From Novilysobacter_A longmucuonensis (GTDB lineage Bacteria > Pseudomonadota > Gammaproteobacteria > Xanthomonadales > Xanthomonadaceae), in the NCBI RefSeq assembly GCF_046600735.1, contig NZ_JBJMAW010000002.1, positions 62,001-126,000 of the forward strand: DNA of 64,000 nucleotides, given 5' to 3'. Both the position numbers and the translations under genes were made by a program. Below the pieces are notes generated by a model. It was not told the origin of the DNA and made no database searches. It saw only the letters and a program-made list of their open reading frames with translations. Shown here piece after piece: positions 36,052 to 45,082 of this stretch (positions are counted from its first letter, which is position 1; every line of letters begins with the position of its first letter).

Positions 36052-38007
36052 TCAGTCGATCTCGCGCAGCATCCGCGCGGCGTGCTGGCGGGCCCCGCGA
36101 TCGCCGTCGGCGGCGATTTCATCGAGCAACTGGCGTGCGCTGTCGCGATCGCCGATGTCGAGGTAGGCGCGCGCCAGTTCAAGCCGCTCCTGGGCGGCCG
36201 GCGTCGGTTCTGGCGTGGCCTGCTCGAATTCTGCCTGTTCGAGTCCTGCCTGCTCGAATTCTGCCTGCTCGGGCGCGGACGAGTCTGGGGAAGCTTGCCG
36301 GGCATCGGCCTGCGCACTCGCGGGGGCGGCCGCAGCCTCATCGGCTGGCGGCCTCGGCGCGGTGTCGAGCAGGTCGCCCGGATGCCAGGTTGGCGAGGTG
36401 TCATGCCCGTCGCCTGCGGCATCGGCTTGCTCGATGGGCGCCTCGGGCACGACCTGATCCGCGCGATCCACGGTCTCGTGCTCCGGCGTCGCCGCCAGCG
36501 AGCGCGACGGGAACGCGTCGGCCAGCGAAGAACCTCCCGCGGCCGCGACCGGCGCGCGGAAAACCGGCTTCGGAGCGCGCGTGCGGCGGCTCCACAGCCA
36601 GCCACCCAGCACCGCCAGCAACAGGCCGAAGCCGCCGACCAGCCACGGCAGCAGCGCCGGCGCCGGCGCGGCTTCACCGGCAGCGGTGGTCTCGCCGGCC
36701 TGCGCCAGGCGCTGTTGCGCTGCCGCCAGCTCGCTGTCCTTCATCGACAGCAGCTGCTGTTGTTGCTGCTGCAACTGTTCCAGGTCCTCGATGCGGCTGC
36801 GCATTTCGGCCAGTTCGGCCTCCCGGGCGGCTAGGGTTTCCCGGGTCTGTTGCATCTCTTGTCGCAGCATGTCGCCCTCGCCGCCGGCGCTGATGCCGGA
36901 CTGTGACCCCGCCTCGGTCGCCGTGCTGGCGCCAGGCGGGACGATTTCAAGCCGTGCATCCGCGGAAACGGACCCAGCCGCGCCGGCCGTGGCCGCGGTG
37001 GAGTCCGCGGCGGGCTGCGTGGTCGCGGTCTCGCCCGCGGTGGCCGGCTGCGGCACCGGTCGGGTCGCCTCGCGCCATTGCTGGACGTGGCTGCGCACCA
37101 GCGCCAGCGCTTCGGTGGCATCGATGTCGCCGACGTCGGCGGTCGCGGGAATGCGCAACACCGCGCCGGCTTTGAGCAGGTTGATGTTGCCGTCGATGAA
37201 CGCCCGTGGATTGCTCCGCAGCAACGCGATCATCGCCTGGTCGAGGCTGTAGCCGCCGCGGTCGAGCTGTCCGGCGATGCCCGACAGAGTGTCGCCGCGC
37301 TGGACCGCGTATACACCGGACAGCCCGCTCGCACCATCTACCGCGGGCGGGGCCGGCGCGACCGGCGCAGGCGCGGCTGCAGGTGCAGGTGCAGGGACCG
37401 ACGCGATGGCGTCATCGCTGGCGGCCGCCGGTTCCGGCGCGGCCGCGGCGGGCGCCGGTACTGGCGCCAGCTGTGGCGACGGCTCCGCAGCGGTCGCTGC
37501 CTCGGCTGGCCGCGGCCGCACGATCGTATTCGGGGGCGCCACCGTGGGTGCCTGGATCGGCGGTTGCACCGGCGCGGAGACGGTGCGCGGCGCATCCAGC
37601 AGCGCCGAATACTCGCGCACCAGCCGCCCCTGACCCCAGTCGACCTCGATCAGGAATGTCAGCAGCGGCTGCTCGACCGGCTGGGCCGTGGTGACCCGGA
37701 CCACCGGATTGCCGGCGTTGTCGAGCGCGACCCGGAACTGCAGGTTCGACACCAGTCCCCTTGGCGGCTCCAGCCCGATCCGCGCGAAGGTCTCCGGCGA
37801 CGCCAGGCGCGCCTGCAAGCGCTGCAGCTCGGCCGGGTCGCTTGAGATGATCGGGATTTCGGCCAGCAGCGGCTGGTCCAGCCGCGATTTGACCTGGATC
37901 TGGCCCAGCCCCAGGGCGGCCGCCGTACTGCTGGCCAAGGCCAGCGCCGCGGCCAGCGTGAGCTTGACCGATGGATGTCGTGCAAGTGGCTTCACGGTCG
38001 ATCCCAT
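36052..38007 (-). CDS. fimV: FimV-like pilus assembly/polar hub protein
   Basis: Inner-membrane protein with a periplasmic LysM domain that organises polar type IV pilus assembly and related signalling in other gammaproteobacteria. Start at MGSTVKPLARHPSVKL, giving a signal peptide ending ASSTAAALG. Then a FimV N-terminal domain (IQVKSRLDQPLLAEIPI), Pro/Ala linker, LysM (YAVQRGDTLSGIAGQLD), coiled coil (about residues 390-440, REAELAEMRSRIEDLEQL), transmembrane helix (LLPWLVGGFGLLLAVLGGWLW) and a short cytoplasmic region ending in one TPR-like FimV C-terminal motif (RLELARAYLDIGDRDSAR). At 651 residues it is shorter than Pseudomonas FimV. Confidence 0.92.
   Translation of the reverse strand: MGSTVKPLARHPSVKLTLAAALALASSTAAALGLGQIQVKSRLDQPLLAEIPIISSDPAELQRLQARLASPETFARIGLEPPRGLVSNLQFRVALDNAGNPVVRVTTAQPVEQPLLTFLIEVDWGQGRLVREYSALLDAPRTVSAPVQPPIQAPTVAPPNTIVRPRPAEAATAAEPSPQLAPVPAPAAAAPEPAAASDDAIASVPAPAPAAAPAPVAPAPPAVDGASGLSGVYAVQRGDTLSGIAGQLDRGGYSLDQAMIALLRSNPRAFIDGNINLLKAGAVLRIPATADVGDIDATEALALVRSHVQQWREATRPVPQPATAGETATTQPAADSTAATAGAAGSVSADARLEIVPPGASTATEAGSQSGISAGGEGDMLRQEMQQTRETLAAREAELAEMRSRIEDLEQLQQQQQQLLSMKDSELAAAQQRLAQAGETTAAGEAAPAPALLPWLVGGFGLLLAVLGGWLWSRRTRAPKPVFRAPVAAAGGSSLADAFPSRSLAATPEHETVDRADQVVPEAPIEQADAAGDGHDTSPTWHPGDLLDTAPRPPADEAAAAPASAQADARQASPDSSAPEQAEFEQAGLEQAEFEQATPEPTPAAQERLELARAYLDIGDRDSARQLLDEIAADGDRGARQHAARMLREID
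36219..36271 (-). repeat. 15-bp tandem repeats coding EFEQA/GLEQA in fimV
   Basis: Three to four copies of a 15-bp unit encode EFEQA, GLEQA, EFEQA in the cytoplasmic linker of FimV. A similar 15-bp unit encoding SLEQV and SFEQV occurs at the start of prmB. Confidence 0.85.
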
Positions 38008-38140
38008 CCCAATCCCCAGCGGCGACTCTAGCCGGCGCCGCCTGCAATGCGCAATGCGCGCGGCCGGGTGATAGGTGACGCCGAGCGCCGCTGCCCGCTC
38101 CACCGGCGCAAGCCGTCGCACCACGGCTTCACCCGGCCGT

Positions 38141-38215
38141 GTAGGAGCGGCTTCAGCCGCGAACCGGAGTCGGGTACCCGCGCGGTACTCCGATCGCGGC
38201 TAAAGCCTCCGACAA
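38141..38215. repeat. REP inverted pair between fimV and asd
   Basis: GTAGGAGCGGCTTCAGCCGC faces a degenerate inverted copy (GATCGCGGCTAAAGCCTCC). It ends 6 bp before the asd stop codon. Confidence 0.8.
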
Positions 38216-38221
38216 CAGTGG

Positions 38222-39238
38222 TCAACCCTCGGCGATCACCAGCTCGGCCAATTGCACCGCGTTGAGCGCCGCGCCCTTGCGGATGTTGTCCGACACCACC
38301 CACAGCGACAGACCGCGCGGGTGCGAGATGTCCTCGCGGATGCGGCCGACATAGACCGGATCGCGCCCGGAGGCGTGCGTGACCGGCGTCGGGTAGCCGC
38401 CATCGGCGTGCTCGTCGACCACCTCCACCCCCGGCGCCTGCTCCAGCAGCGCACGCGCCTGCGCCGCGCCGATCTTCTCGCGGGTCTCCAGGTGCACCGC
38501 CTCGGAGTGGCCGTAGAACACCGGCACCCGCACCACGGTCGCGTTCACCCCGATGGCGTCGTCGCCAAGGATCTTGCGCGTCTCCCAGACCAGCTTCATC
38601 TCCTCGCTGGTGTAGCCGTTGTCGGTGAACTCGCCGCCGTGCGGGATCACGTTGAACGCGATCTGCACCGGATAGACCTCGGGTTTGGCTTCCTGGAAGC
38701 TCAGCATGCCGGCGGTCTGGCGGCCCAGTTCCTCCAGCGCGCGGCGGCCGGTGCCGGAGACCGACTGGTAGGTCGCGACGTTGATGCGCTCGATGCCGGC
38801 CTGGCGGTGGATCGGCGCCAGCGCGACCAGCATCTGCATGGTCGAACAGTTGGGATTGGCGATGATCCCGCGCGGGCGGTTGCGCAGGGCCTCGGGGTTC
38901 ACTTCCGCCACCACCAGCGGGACGTCGTCGTCGTAGCGGAAGGCAGAGGAGTTGTCGATCACCACCGCGCCAGCGGCGGCGAACTTCGGGGCGTACTGCT
39001 TCGACACCGAGCCGCCAGCCGAGAACAGCGCAATGTCGATGCCGGCCGGGTCGAACGTGGCGAGGTCCTGCACCACCAGTTGCCGCGCGCCGAAATCGAC
39101 CTTGCCACCGGCCGAGCGCTCGCTCGCCAGCACGTGCAACCGGCCGATCGGGAACTGCCGCTCGGCGAGGATCTTCAGCAGGGCCTCGCCGACCGCGCCG
39201 GTGGCGCCGACGATGGCTACGTTTACGGTCTCGCTCAT
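38222..39238 (-). CDS. asd: Aspartate-semialdehyde dehydrogenase
   Basis: Reduces aspartyl phosphate to aspartate semialdehyde for lysine/diaminopimelate, threonine and methionine synthesis. Start at MSETVNVAIVGATGAVGEAL, giving the NADP glycine-rich loop GATGAVG. The catalytic cysteine lies in NPNCSTMQMLVAL and the histidine/arginine region in VFYGHSEAVHLET. At 338 residues the length is normal. It lies between aroC and fimV as in other xanthomonads. Confidence 0.96.
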   Translation of the reverse strand: MSETVNVAIVGATGAVGEALLKILAERQFPIGRLHVLASERSAGGKVDFGARQLVVQDLATFDPAGIDIALFSAGGSVSKQYAPKFAAAGAVVIDNSSAFRYDDDVPLVVAEVNPEALRNRPRGIIANPNCSTMQMLVALAPIHRQAGIERINVATYQSVSGTGRRALEELGRQTAGMLSFQEAKPEVYPVQIAFNVIPHGGEFTDNGYTSEEMKLVWETRKILGDDAIGVNATVVRVPVFYGHSEAVHLETREKIGAAQARALLEQAPGVEVVDEHADGGYPTPVTHASGRDPVYVGRIREDISHPRGLSLWVVSDNIRKGAALNAVQLAELVIAEG

Positions 39239-39270
39239 GGGTTGGATTGTCCCGGTTTGGCTGTACAAAA

Positions 39271-39401
39271 GCTTTTGACGCGGATCACGCGGATGAACAC
39301 GGATAAATAAAGAACTATTCCGGTTTGTAGGAGCGGCTTCAGCTGCGATCGAATGCATGGCCGATCGTCCGGTTGCCGATCGCGGCTGAAGCCGCTCCTA
39401 C
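39271..39401. repeat. Half of the TTTTGACGCGGATC element plus a REP pair
   Basis: CTTTTGACGCGGATCACGCG (39272-39291) matches one end of the AT-rich elements at 28477 and 40514 but no opposite end is present. A REP pair follows (39327-39401). The TAG in its right-hand head is the aroC stop codon. Confidence 0.75.
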
Positions 39402-40501
39402 GGTTTGTGTGAGGGCACGCGCGGCGTGATGTGGCCGACGTCGCCGCACTGGGCGCGGTGGCGCAGGGCCTGGTCGATCAGCACCAGCGCGACCATAGCC
39501 TCGCAGATGGGGGTCGCGCGGATGCCGACGCAGGGATCGTGGCGGCCGGTGGTGACCAGTTCGACGGTGTTGCCGTGGATGTCCAGACTCGCGACCGGCA
39601 GGCGCAGGCTCGAGGTCGGTTTGAATGCGACCGAGCAGCGCAGCGGCTGACCGCTGCTGATCCCGCCGAGCACGCCGCCGGCGTGGTTGGATGCGAAGCC
39701 GTCGTGGCTCATGTGGTCGCGATGCTCGCTGCCCCTCGAAGCGACCGAGGCGAAGCCATCGCCGATCTCCACTCCCTTGACCGCATTGATGCTCATCAGC
39801 GCGCCGGCGAGCTCGCCATCGAGCTTGCCGTAGACCGGTTCGCCCCAGCCCGGCGGCAGCCCGTCGGCGACCACGTCGATGCGCGCGCCGACCGAATCGC
39901 CGGACTTGCGCAGCGCGTCCATGTAGTGCTCCAGCGCGGGCACCTGCGCGGCGTGCGGCCAGAAGAACGGATTGCCCTCGACCACGTCCAGGTCGATGCC
40001 CTCCGGAGTGATCTCGCCCAGTTGCGACAGGAAACCGCGCACCCGCACGCCGTGGTGGTCGGCCAGCCACTTCTTCGCGATTGCCCCGGCGGCAACGCGC
40101 ATCGTGGTCTCACGCGCGGACGAGCGTCCGCCGCCACGCGGGTCGCGGATGCCGTACTTGTGCCAGTAGGTGTAGTCGGCGTGGCCGGGGCGGAACTGCT
40201 CGGAAATCGCGCCGTAGTCCTTGCTGCGCGCATCGACGTTGCGGATCAGCAGCGCGATCGGGGTGCCGGTGGTGCGGCCCTGGTATACGCCCGAGAGGAT
40301 CTCCACCTCGTCGGTCTCGTGGCGCGCCGAGGTGTGGCGGGTCTTGCCGGTGGCGCGGCGCTCGAGGTCGTGGCGGAAGTCCTCCGGCGCGAGCGCCAGG
40401 CCCGGCGGGCAGCCGTCGATCACGCAGCCGATCGCCGGCCCGTGGCTTTCGCCGAAGGTGGTGACCGCGAAACTCTTGCCGAAGGTGTTGCTCGCCACGA
40501 T
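39398..40501 (-). CDS. aroC: Chorismate synthase
   Basis: Last enzyme of the shikimate pathway, FMN-dependent. I use the GTG start (MASNTFGKSFAVTTFGESHG) with GGGAG six nt upstream; the frame continues upstream without similarity. Family motifs GESHGPAIGCVIDG, YRPGHADYTY-type FRPGHADYTYWHKYG and DPRGGGRSSARETTMRVAAG are intact. The 367-residue length is normal. The C-terminus reads VPSHKP and the TAG stop belongs to a REP head, so the last residues may have been set by repeat insertion. Confidence 0.96.
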   Translation of the reverse strand: MVASNTFGKSFAVTTFGESHGPAIGCVIDGCPPGLALAPEDFRHDLERRATGKTRHTSARHETDEVEILSGVYQGRTTGTPIALLIRNVDARSKDYGAISEQFRPGHADYTYWHKYGIRDPRGGGRSSARETTMRVAAGAIAKKWLADHHGVRVRGFLSQLGEITPEGIDLDVVEGNPFFWPHAAQVPALEHYMDALRKSGDSVGARIDVVADGLPPGWGEPVYGKLDGELAGALMSINAVKGVEIGDGFASVASRGSEHRDHMSHDGFASNHAGGVLGGISSGQPLRCSVAFKPTSSLRLPVASLDIHGNTVELVTTGRHDPCVGIRATPICEAMVALVLIDQALRHRAQCGDVGHITPRVPSHKP

Positions 40502-40513
40502 GACTCCCGTAGA

Positions 40514-40693
40514 GCTTTGGACGCGGATTGACGCGGATGGACGCGGATAGAGCATCAAGCTCGATGGGCCCACCGTCGCCGCCATAGATCCCGGCGACGC
40601 TGTCGATCCGCTGTCTCGCGACGCCTTTTTTTATCTGCCTACTTGTCTTTTTCGCCTATCCGCTGTTTTTCGCTCTGATCCGCGTCAAAAGCC
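40514..40693. repeat. AT-rich element with inverted TTTTGACGCGGATC ends
   Basis: The block begins GCTTTGGACGCGGATTGACG, with ACGCGGAT repeated three times, and ends CTGATCCGCGTCAAAAGC, so its ends are inverted. Its centre is T-rich and includes GCCTTTTTTTATC. It fills the aroC-prmB spacer, which shows no gene. A related copy is at 28477-28585. Confidence 0.7.
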
Positions 40694-40699
40694 ATTGCT

Positions 40700-41686
40700 T
40701 CAACGCGCGTCGGCCAGCGCCCCGATTCGTGCCCGATGCTCGACCAGGTCGGCACGCTCTGCCACGAATATCCCCATCTGCCCGACCTTGAACTCGACCC
40801 AGGCCAGCGGCAGCTCCGGCAGCAGTTCGACCAGCGCGCGCTCGGCCTCGCCGACCTCGCAGATCAGCATGCCGTGCTCGCTCAGGTGATCGGGCGCGTC
40901 GCGCAGGATCTTCAGCGCCAGGTCGAGCCCGTCGTCCCCGGCGCGCAGGCCCAGCTCCGGCTCGTGCGCGTACTCGGGCGGCAGCGCATCGGTCTCGGCG
41001 TGGGTGACATACGGCGGGTTGGTCACGATCAGGTCGAACACCTCGCCCTGCAGGTCCTTGAAAAGATCGGACTTGCACAGTTCGACATTGTCGGCGTGCA
41101 GGCGCGCCCGGTTCTCGCGGGCCAGTGCCAGCGCGTCGTCGTTGATATCGGCGCCGAGCACCTGCCAATCCGGGTGGTAGTGCGCCGTAGCGATCGCGAT
41201 GCAGCCCGAGCCGGTGCACAGGTCGAGCACCCGATGGACCTCGCGGCCGCCGAGCCACGGCTCGAACCCCGACTCGATCAGCTCCGCGATCGGCGAGCGC
41301 GGCACCAGCGCGCGCGGGTCGCTCTTGAAGCTCAGTCCGGCGAACCAGGCCTCACCGGCCAGGTACGCGGCCGGCACGCGTTCGTTGATGCGGCGCTCGA
41401 ACAGGGACAGCACCCCTGCCTTCTCGTCCGCGGTGACGCGGGCGGCGCCATACACCGGGCTGAGGTCGTGCGGCATGTGCAGCGCGTGCAGCACCAGTTG
41501 GGTGGCTTCGTCGAGCGCGTTGTCGTAACTATGGCCGAAGCTCAGTCCGGCCTCGCCGAAACGGCTGGCGCCGAAACGGATCAGGTCGATGACCGAGACC
41601 TGTTCGAATGACACCTGCTCCAACGAGACCTGCCCGGAAGCAATCGAGGCGGAGCGAGCGGCAGGCGGGGCCGAGCCAACAGTCAT
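40700..41686 (-). CDS. prmB: 50S ribosomal protein L3 glutamine methyltransferase
   Basis: SAM-dependent N5-glutamine methyltransferase of the HemK/PrmB family acting on ribosomal protein uL3. The SAM site is VLDLCTGSGCIAIATA and the catalytic motif NPPY lies in DLIVTNPPYVTHAE. The product is 328 residues. The N-terminal ~30 residues include the tandem SLEQV-SFEQV, which precedes the normal start region (VIDLIRFGASRFGEAGLSF). A TATAAT box lies about 28 bp upstream of the ATG. Confidence 0.93.
   Translation of the reverse strand: MTVGSAPPAARSASIASGQVSLEQVSFEQVSVIDLIRFGASRFGEAGLSFGHSYDNALDEATQLVLHALHMPHDLSPVYGAARVTADEKAGVLSLFERRINERVPAAYLAGEAWFAGLSFKSDPRALVPRSPIAELIESGFEPWLGGREVHRVLDLCTGSGCIAIATAHYHPDWQVLGADINDDALALARENRARLHADNVELCKSDLFKDLQGEVFDLIVTNPPYVTHAETDALPPEYAHEPELGLRAGDDGLDLALKILRDAPDHLSEHGMLICEVGEAERALVELLPELPLAWVEFKVGQMGIFVAERADLVEHRARIGALADAR
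41595..41636 (-). repeat. 15-bp tandem repeat in the 5' end of prmB
   Basis: Two full 15-bp units and a partial one encode SLEQV, SFEQV and SV. They lie upstream of the part conserved in the PrmB family and resemble the units in fimV at 36219. Confidence 0.75.
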
Positions 41687-41713
41687 GGCAGCGCGTTCAC
41701 GGGAGGGCCGGCG

Positions 41714-41738
41714 ATTATAGCGGTCACCCCGCTATCAT
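41714..41738. promoter_or_regulatory. Divergent -10 boxes for prmB and the SCO gene
   Basis: On the minus strand TATAAT (41714-41719) lies 28 bp before prmB. On the plus strand TATCAT (41733-41738) lies 28 bp before the SCO gene. Neither has a good -35, so assignment rests on the -10 match and position. Confidence 0.4.
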
Positions 41739-41765
41739 GCCGGGTCTCGCTTATTCGGATCGCTC

Positions 41766-42413
41766 ATGTTCAACCGCACCACCGTCATTATCCTGGTCGC
41801 CGCGTTGGCGGCCGCGCTCGGGCTGGTCGCCGCGCAGCAGGTGTTCACTCCATCGCCCGCCCCGGCCCCGCCGGACACCCAGGCGGTCCGCATGTTCGAG
41901 CCGCCACGCGAGCTGCCGCCGTTCGAACTGCGCCAGTCCGACGGCACGCCCCTGTTGCCCGACGAACTGGAGGGCCACTGGACGCTGGTGTTCCTGGGCT
42001 TCACCCATTGCCCCGACATCTGCCCGATGACGCTGGCCGAGCTGGCCAAGGCGCAACGGCAGTGGGAATCGATTCCGGAAGCGCGCCGCCCGCGCGTGCT
42101 GTTCATCTCGGTCGACCCCGAACGCGACTCGCCCGCCCGCATCGGCCAGTACGCGCACGCATTCCACCGCGACACCCTGGCCGCGACCGCCGACATCCCG
42201 GTACTGCAGGACTTCGCCCGCTCCATCAGCATGGTGTTCGCCAAGGTGCCACCGGCCGAAGGCGCGCCGGCCGATCAGTACTCGGTCGACCACAGCGCGT
42301 CGATCGCGTTGCTGGACCCCCGCGGCCGCATGTCGGGCGTGATCCAGGCGCCGTTCGAGCCGCTGGCGATCGCCGCCGACATGGCGTCGCTGACCGAGGC
42401 CGCCGCGCCGTGA
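41766..42413 (+). CDS. SCO1/SenC family copper chaperone
   Basis: Membrane-anchored thioredoxin-fold protein that delivers copper to cytochrome c oxidase in known homologs. The 215-residue product has an N-terminal anchor (about residues 5-24), the copper-binding pair in FTHCPDICPMTL (C-x3-C) and the distal histidine in SVDHSASIALLDP. VLFISVDPERDSP is the family segment. It overlaps psd by four bases (GTGA). Oxidase genes are not in the window, so its partner is elsewhere. Confidence 0.92.
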   Translation: MFNRTTVIILVAALAAALGLVAAQQVFTPSPAPAPPDTQAVRMFEPPRELPPFELRQSDGTPLLPDELEGHWTLVFLGFTHCPDICPMTLAELAKAQRQWESIPEARRPRVLFISVDPERDSPARIGQYAHAFHRDTLAATADIPVLQDFARSISMVFAKVPPAEGAPADQYSVDHSASIALLDPRGRMSGVIQAPFEPLAIAADMASLTEAAAP

Positions 42414-43276
42414 ATCTGGTGACGCGCCTGACCTATGTCCTGCCGCACCGGCTGCTGTCGGGGATGGCGCGTGCGCTGGCGTATTCGGACCGCCCGCGCC
42501 TGAAGCAATGGCTGATCGATACCGTCGCGCGACGGTTCGGGGTCGATCTGAGCGAAGCGGCGCAGCCGGATGCGCGCGCCTATCCGACCTTCAATGCGTT
42601 CTTCACCCGGGCCCTGCGCCCGGGCGCGCGCATGGTCGATGCCGACCCGCGTGCGTTGCTGATGCCGGCCGACGGGCGCATCAGCCAGTGCGGCCCGATC
42701 ACGCCGGACGAAGACGGCGCGGGCCGCATCTTCCAGGCCAAGGGGCAGTCGTTCACCGCGGCCGAGCTGCTGGCCGACGCGGACGCGGCCCGGCCGTTCC
42801 TGGGCGGGCTGTTCGCCACCGTCTACCTGTCGCCGAAGGACTACCACCGAGTGCACATGCCGTGGACCGGCAGGCTGCGCCAGACCGTGCACGTGCCGGG
42901 GCGCTTGTTCAGCGTCGGGCCGGACGCGGTACGTACGGTGCCGCGGCTGTTCGCCCGCAACGAGCGCCTGGTCTGCCACTTCGATACCGATTTCGGTCCG
43001 ATGGTGGTGGTCATGGTCGGCGCGTTGCTGGTGTCGGGCGTGGAGACGGTCTGGAGCGGCGAGGAGATCCCGGCGTATGGCCGGACGATCACGACCAAGG
43101 ACTACCGCAGTGAGGACATCAGCCTGGAGCGCTTCGAGGAGATGGCGCGGTTCAACTACGGCTCCACCGTGGTGGTGCTGCTGCCGCCCGGCGTGGCCGA
43201 GCTGGTGACCGGCCTGGGTGCCGAGTCGCCGGTCAAGTTGGGCCAGCGCCTGGCGACGCGGCGCGAGGGCTCCTAG
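42410..43276 (+). CDS. psd: Phosphatidylserine decarboxylase proenzyme
   Basis: Makes phosphatidylethanolamine from phosphatidylserine; membrane-associated and pyruvoyl-dependent. The GTG start overlaps the SCO stop (GTGA), giving MNLVTRLTYVLPHRLLS and 288 residues. Conserved parts: PTFNAFFTRALRPGAR, PADGRISQCG, SPKDYHRVHMP and the self-cleavage site near the end. That site reads YGST instead of the common LGST; the Gly-Ser bond that yields the pyruvoyl group is intact. Confidence 0.95.
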   Translation: MNLVTRLTYVLPHRLLSGMARALAYSDRPRLKQWLIDTVARRFGVDLSEAAQPDARAYPTFNAFFTRALRPGARMVDADPRALLMPADGRISQCGPITPDEDGAGRIFQAKGQSFTAAELLADADAARPFLGGLFATVYLSPKDYHRVHMPWTGRLRQTVHVPGRLFSVGPDAVRTVPRLFARNERLVCHFDTDFGPMVVVMVGALLVSGVETVWSGEEIPAYGRTITTKDYRSEDISLERFEEMARFNYGSTVVVLLPPGVAELVTGLGAESPVKLGQRLATRREGS

Positions 43277-43299
43277 TCAACGCAGATGGGGCTGGCTCC

Positions 43300-43371
43300 G
43301 TAGGCTGGGCTGACAGTCGCCCGTCGAGGCTTCAGTGCGCCAACCGCGTTGGGCTTGGCCGCCCATCCTAC
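43300..43371. repeat. GTAGGCTGGGCTGAC / GTAGGATGGGC palindrome
   Basis: The left part reads GTAGGCTGGGCTGAC and the right part, on the minus strand, GTAGGATGGGCGGCCAAGCC. The left family recurs after pxpA at 50302. The TAG of the right head is the stop codon of the transglycosylase gene. Confidence 0.65.
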
Positions 43372-44918
43372 GGCGTGGCTTGGTTTTCGCAGCCCTTGAG
43401 GCTCAACACCTGCCCCTGCCGGATCGGGTAGCGCGGCGGCTTGATGGCGTTGTTTTCCGCCAGGTCACCGGCACTGCACTGGAACCTGCGCGCGATCGAG
43501 CTCAGCGTTTCGCCGCGGCGCACCCGGTGTTGGCGCGGCGCGGCGGCAGCAGTGGCAGTCGCCTTGGCGGCGTTCGCCGGCGCTGTCGATCCGGCCCGCA
43601 CGACCGCCGCGCCGGGATCGCTGTTCACCAGCGTGCGGGCCAGTTCCGCGCGCGGCCCGCGGGTGCACCAGCGATCGTAGAGGCCGGCGATCCTGCGGGT
43701 GGCATCGAGCGGGGTTCCCGCCGCGATCACGTCATCGGCGTCGTAGCGCGGGTTGAGGTTGCGCAACACGCGCATGAAGCCGTCGCGGGTGCCGCCGTTG
43801 CCGAGGCAGATCGTCAACTGGTAGATCGAACTGGGCTGCTCGAGCGTGATCGAGGCCGGCCTGGGATCGACCTGGGGAAACTCCAGGCCGTACTGCTTGG
43901 GGTGCAGGTACAACCAGGCCGCGGCGATCACCATCGGTACGTAATCGCGGGTTTCCGGCGGAAACTGGCGATACACCGATTCGTCCCAGAAATCCTTGCC
44001 GCCGCTGGCGCGATGGATGCGACGCGCACGGCCCTCGCCGCCGTTGTAGGCGGCCAGCGACATCTCGATGCTGCCGTCGAGTTCGCGCAGGCGCTCGTTG
44101 AGGTAGGCCACGCTCGCCTCGGCCGCGGCGAATGCGTCATAGCGGGTGTCGAAGCCGGTGCCGTCCTCGCCCAGGCCGAAGCGTTTGCCGGTGGCGTACA
44201 TGAACTGCATCGGCCCGGCCGCGCCGGCGCGCGAGGTCGAGTGCACCCGTCCATTGGACTCCTTGGCCATGATCCCGAACAGCAGCGCCTCGGGCAGCTC
44301 GGCGCGCTGGTAGTGCGGCCACATCAGGTGGCGCATGTGCTGGTAGTTCTCGTGGCTGGTCATCAGCGCGCTGCGCATGTCGGTCAGCCAGCGGCGGATC
44401 GCTTCCTGCACCGCCGGGTTGTACTGGACCATCCGGTCGAAGTCGTGGCCCTCGTCGGCCAGCAGTGCAGCGGCGCGCGCGGCCTCGGGCACATCGGCGG
44501 CCGCGCCCTGCGCGATGACGCTGTGGTCGGGCTCCGCCGCCATCGGGTCGGCCGGCACCGGATCGGCCAACTCGGTGCCGTCCACCGGGCCCTCGGCATC
44601 GGCCTGGGCCTTGAGCAACCGCTTGTAGCTGGTCAGCATCGTCGCCAGCGAGCAACCGCGCTGGCGGGCGCAGGCGGTGATGACGTCCTCCATGTCCTCC
44701 AGCGCGGCATCACTTTGCGCCTGTCCCTCCGGGTCGGCATTGCCGATCCTGACCACCGCCTCGCGATAGCGGGTCTCGGCGGCCTGCATCCGCTCGACCA
44801 GTGCCTCGGCCGCCGCCCGGTCGCGGCGCGTTTGCGCGGCGGCATCGGGCGGCGCGAGCAGCCCGACGAGCGCGATCAGCGGGACCAACATGCGGGAACA
44901 ACGATCGGCTGCGGGCAT
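43368..44918 (-). CDS. mltD: MltD-like membrane-bound lytic transglycosylase with LysM
   Basis: Cleaves peptidoglycan glycan strands in the periplasm. The product (516 residues from the ATG at MPAADRCSRMLVP) has an N-terminal signal (LVPLIALVGLLAPPDAAAQ), a helical Ala-rich region, then an SLT domain with the catalytic glutamate in FGIMAKESNGRVHSTSRAGA and segments GPMQFMYATGKRFGL and SLAAYNGGEGRARR. One C-terminal LysM domain follows (HRVRRGETLSSIARRFQCSAG). The start is uncertain because no strong ribosome-binding site is seen. The stop TAG is part of a repeat head. Confidence 0.85.
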   Translation of the reverse strand: MPAADRCSRMLVPLIALVGLLAPPDAAAQTRRDRAAAEALVERMQAAETRYREAVVRIGNADPEGQAQSDAALEDMEDVITACARQRGCSLATMLTSYKRLLKAQADAEGPVDGTELADPVPADPMAAEPDHSVIAQGAAADVPEAARAAALLADEGHDFDRMVQYNPAVQEAIRRWLTDMRSALMTSHENYQHMRHLMWPHYQRAELPEALLFGIMAKESNGRVHSTSRAGAAGPMQFMYATGKRFGLGEDGTGFDTRYDAFAAAEASVAYLNERLRELDGSIEMSLAAYNGGEGRARRIHRASGGKDFWDESVYRQFPPETRDYVPMVIAAAWLYLHPKQYGLEFPQVDPRPASITLEQPSSIYQLTICLGNGGTRDGFMRVLRNLNPRYDADDVIAAGTPLDATRRIAGLYDRWCTRGPRAELARTLVNSDPGAAVVRAGSTAPANAAKATATAAAAPRQHRVRRGETLSSIARRFQCSAGDLAENNAIKPPRYPIRQGQVLSLKGCENQATP

Positions 44919-45082
44919 GACGAGGCACGTGGGATGGAGCAGGCAGGTTAGCCGCGCGCAGAGAACGGCCGCAAGCGCGACACCGTCACATATCGGCACA
45001 TACGCGGTGGGATCGAGGTGCCGATTACACTGCGCCATTCCGGCCCCTCCCAATGCGCCGGGCATCCGGAGCCGTCCGATCC

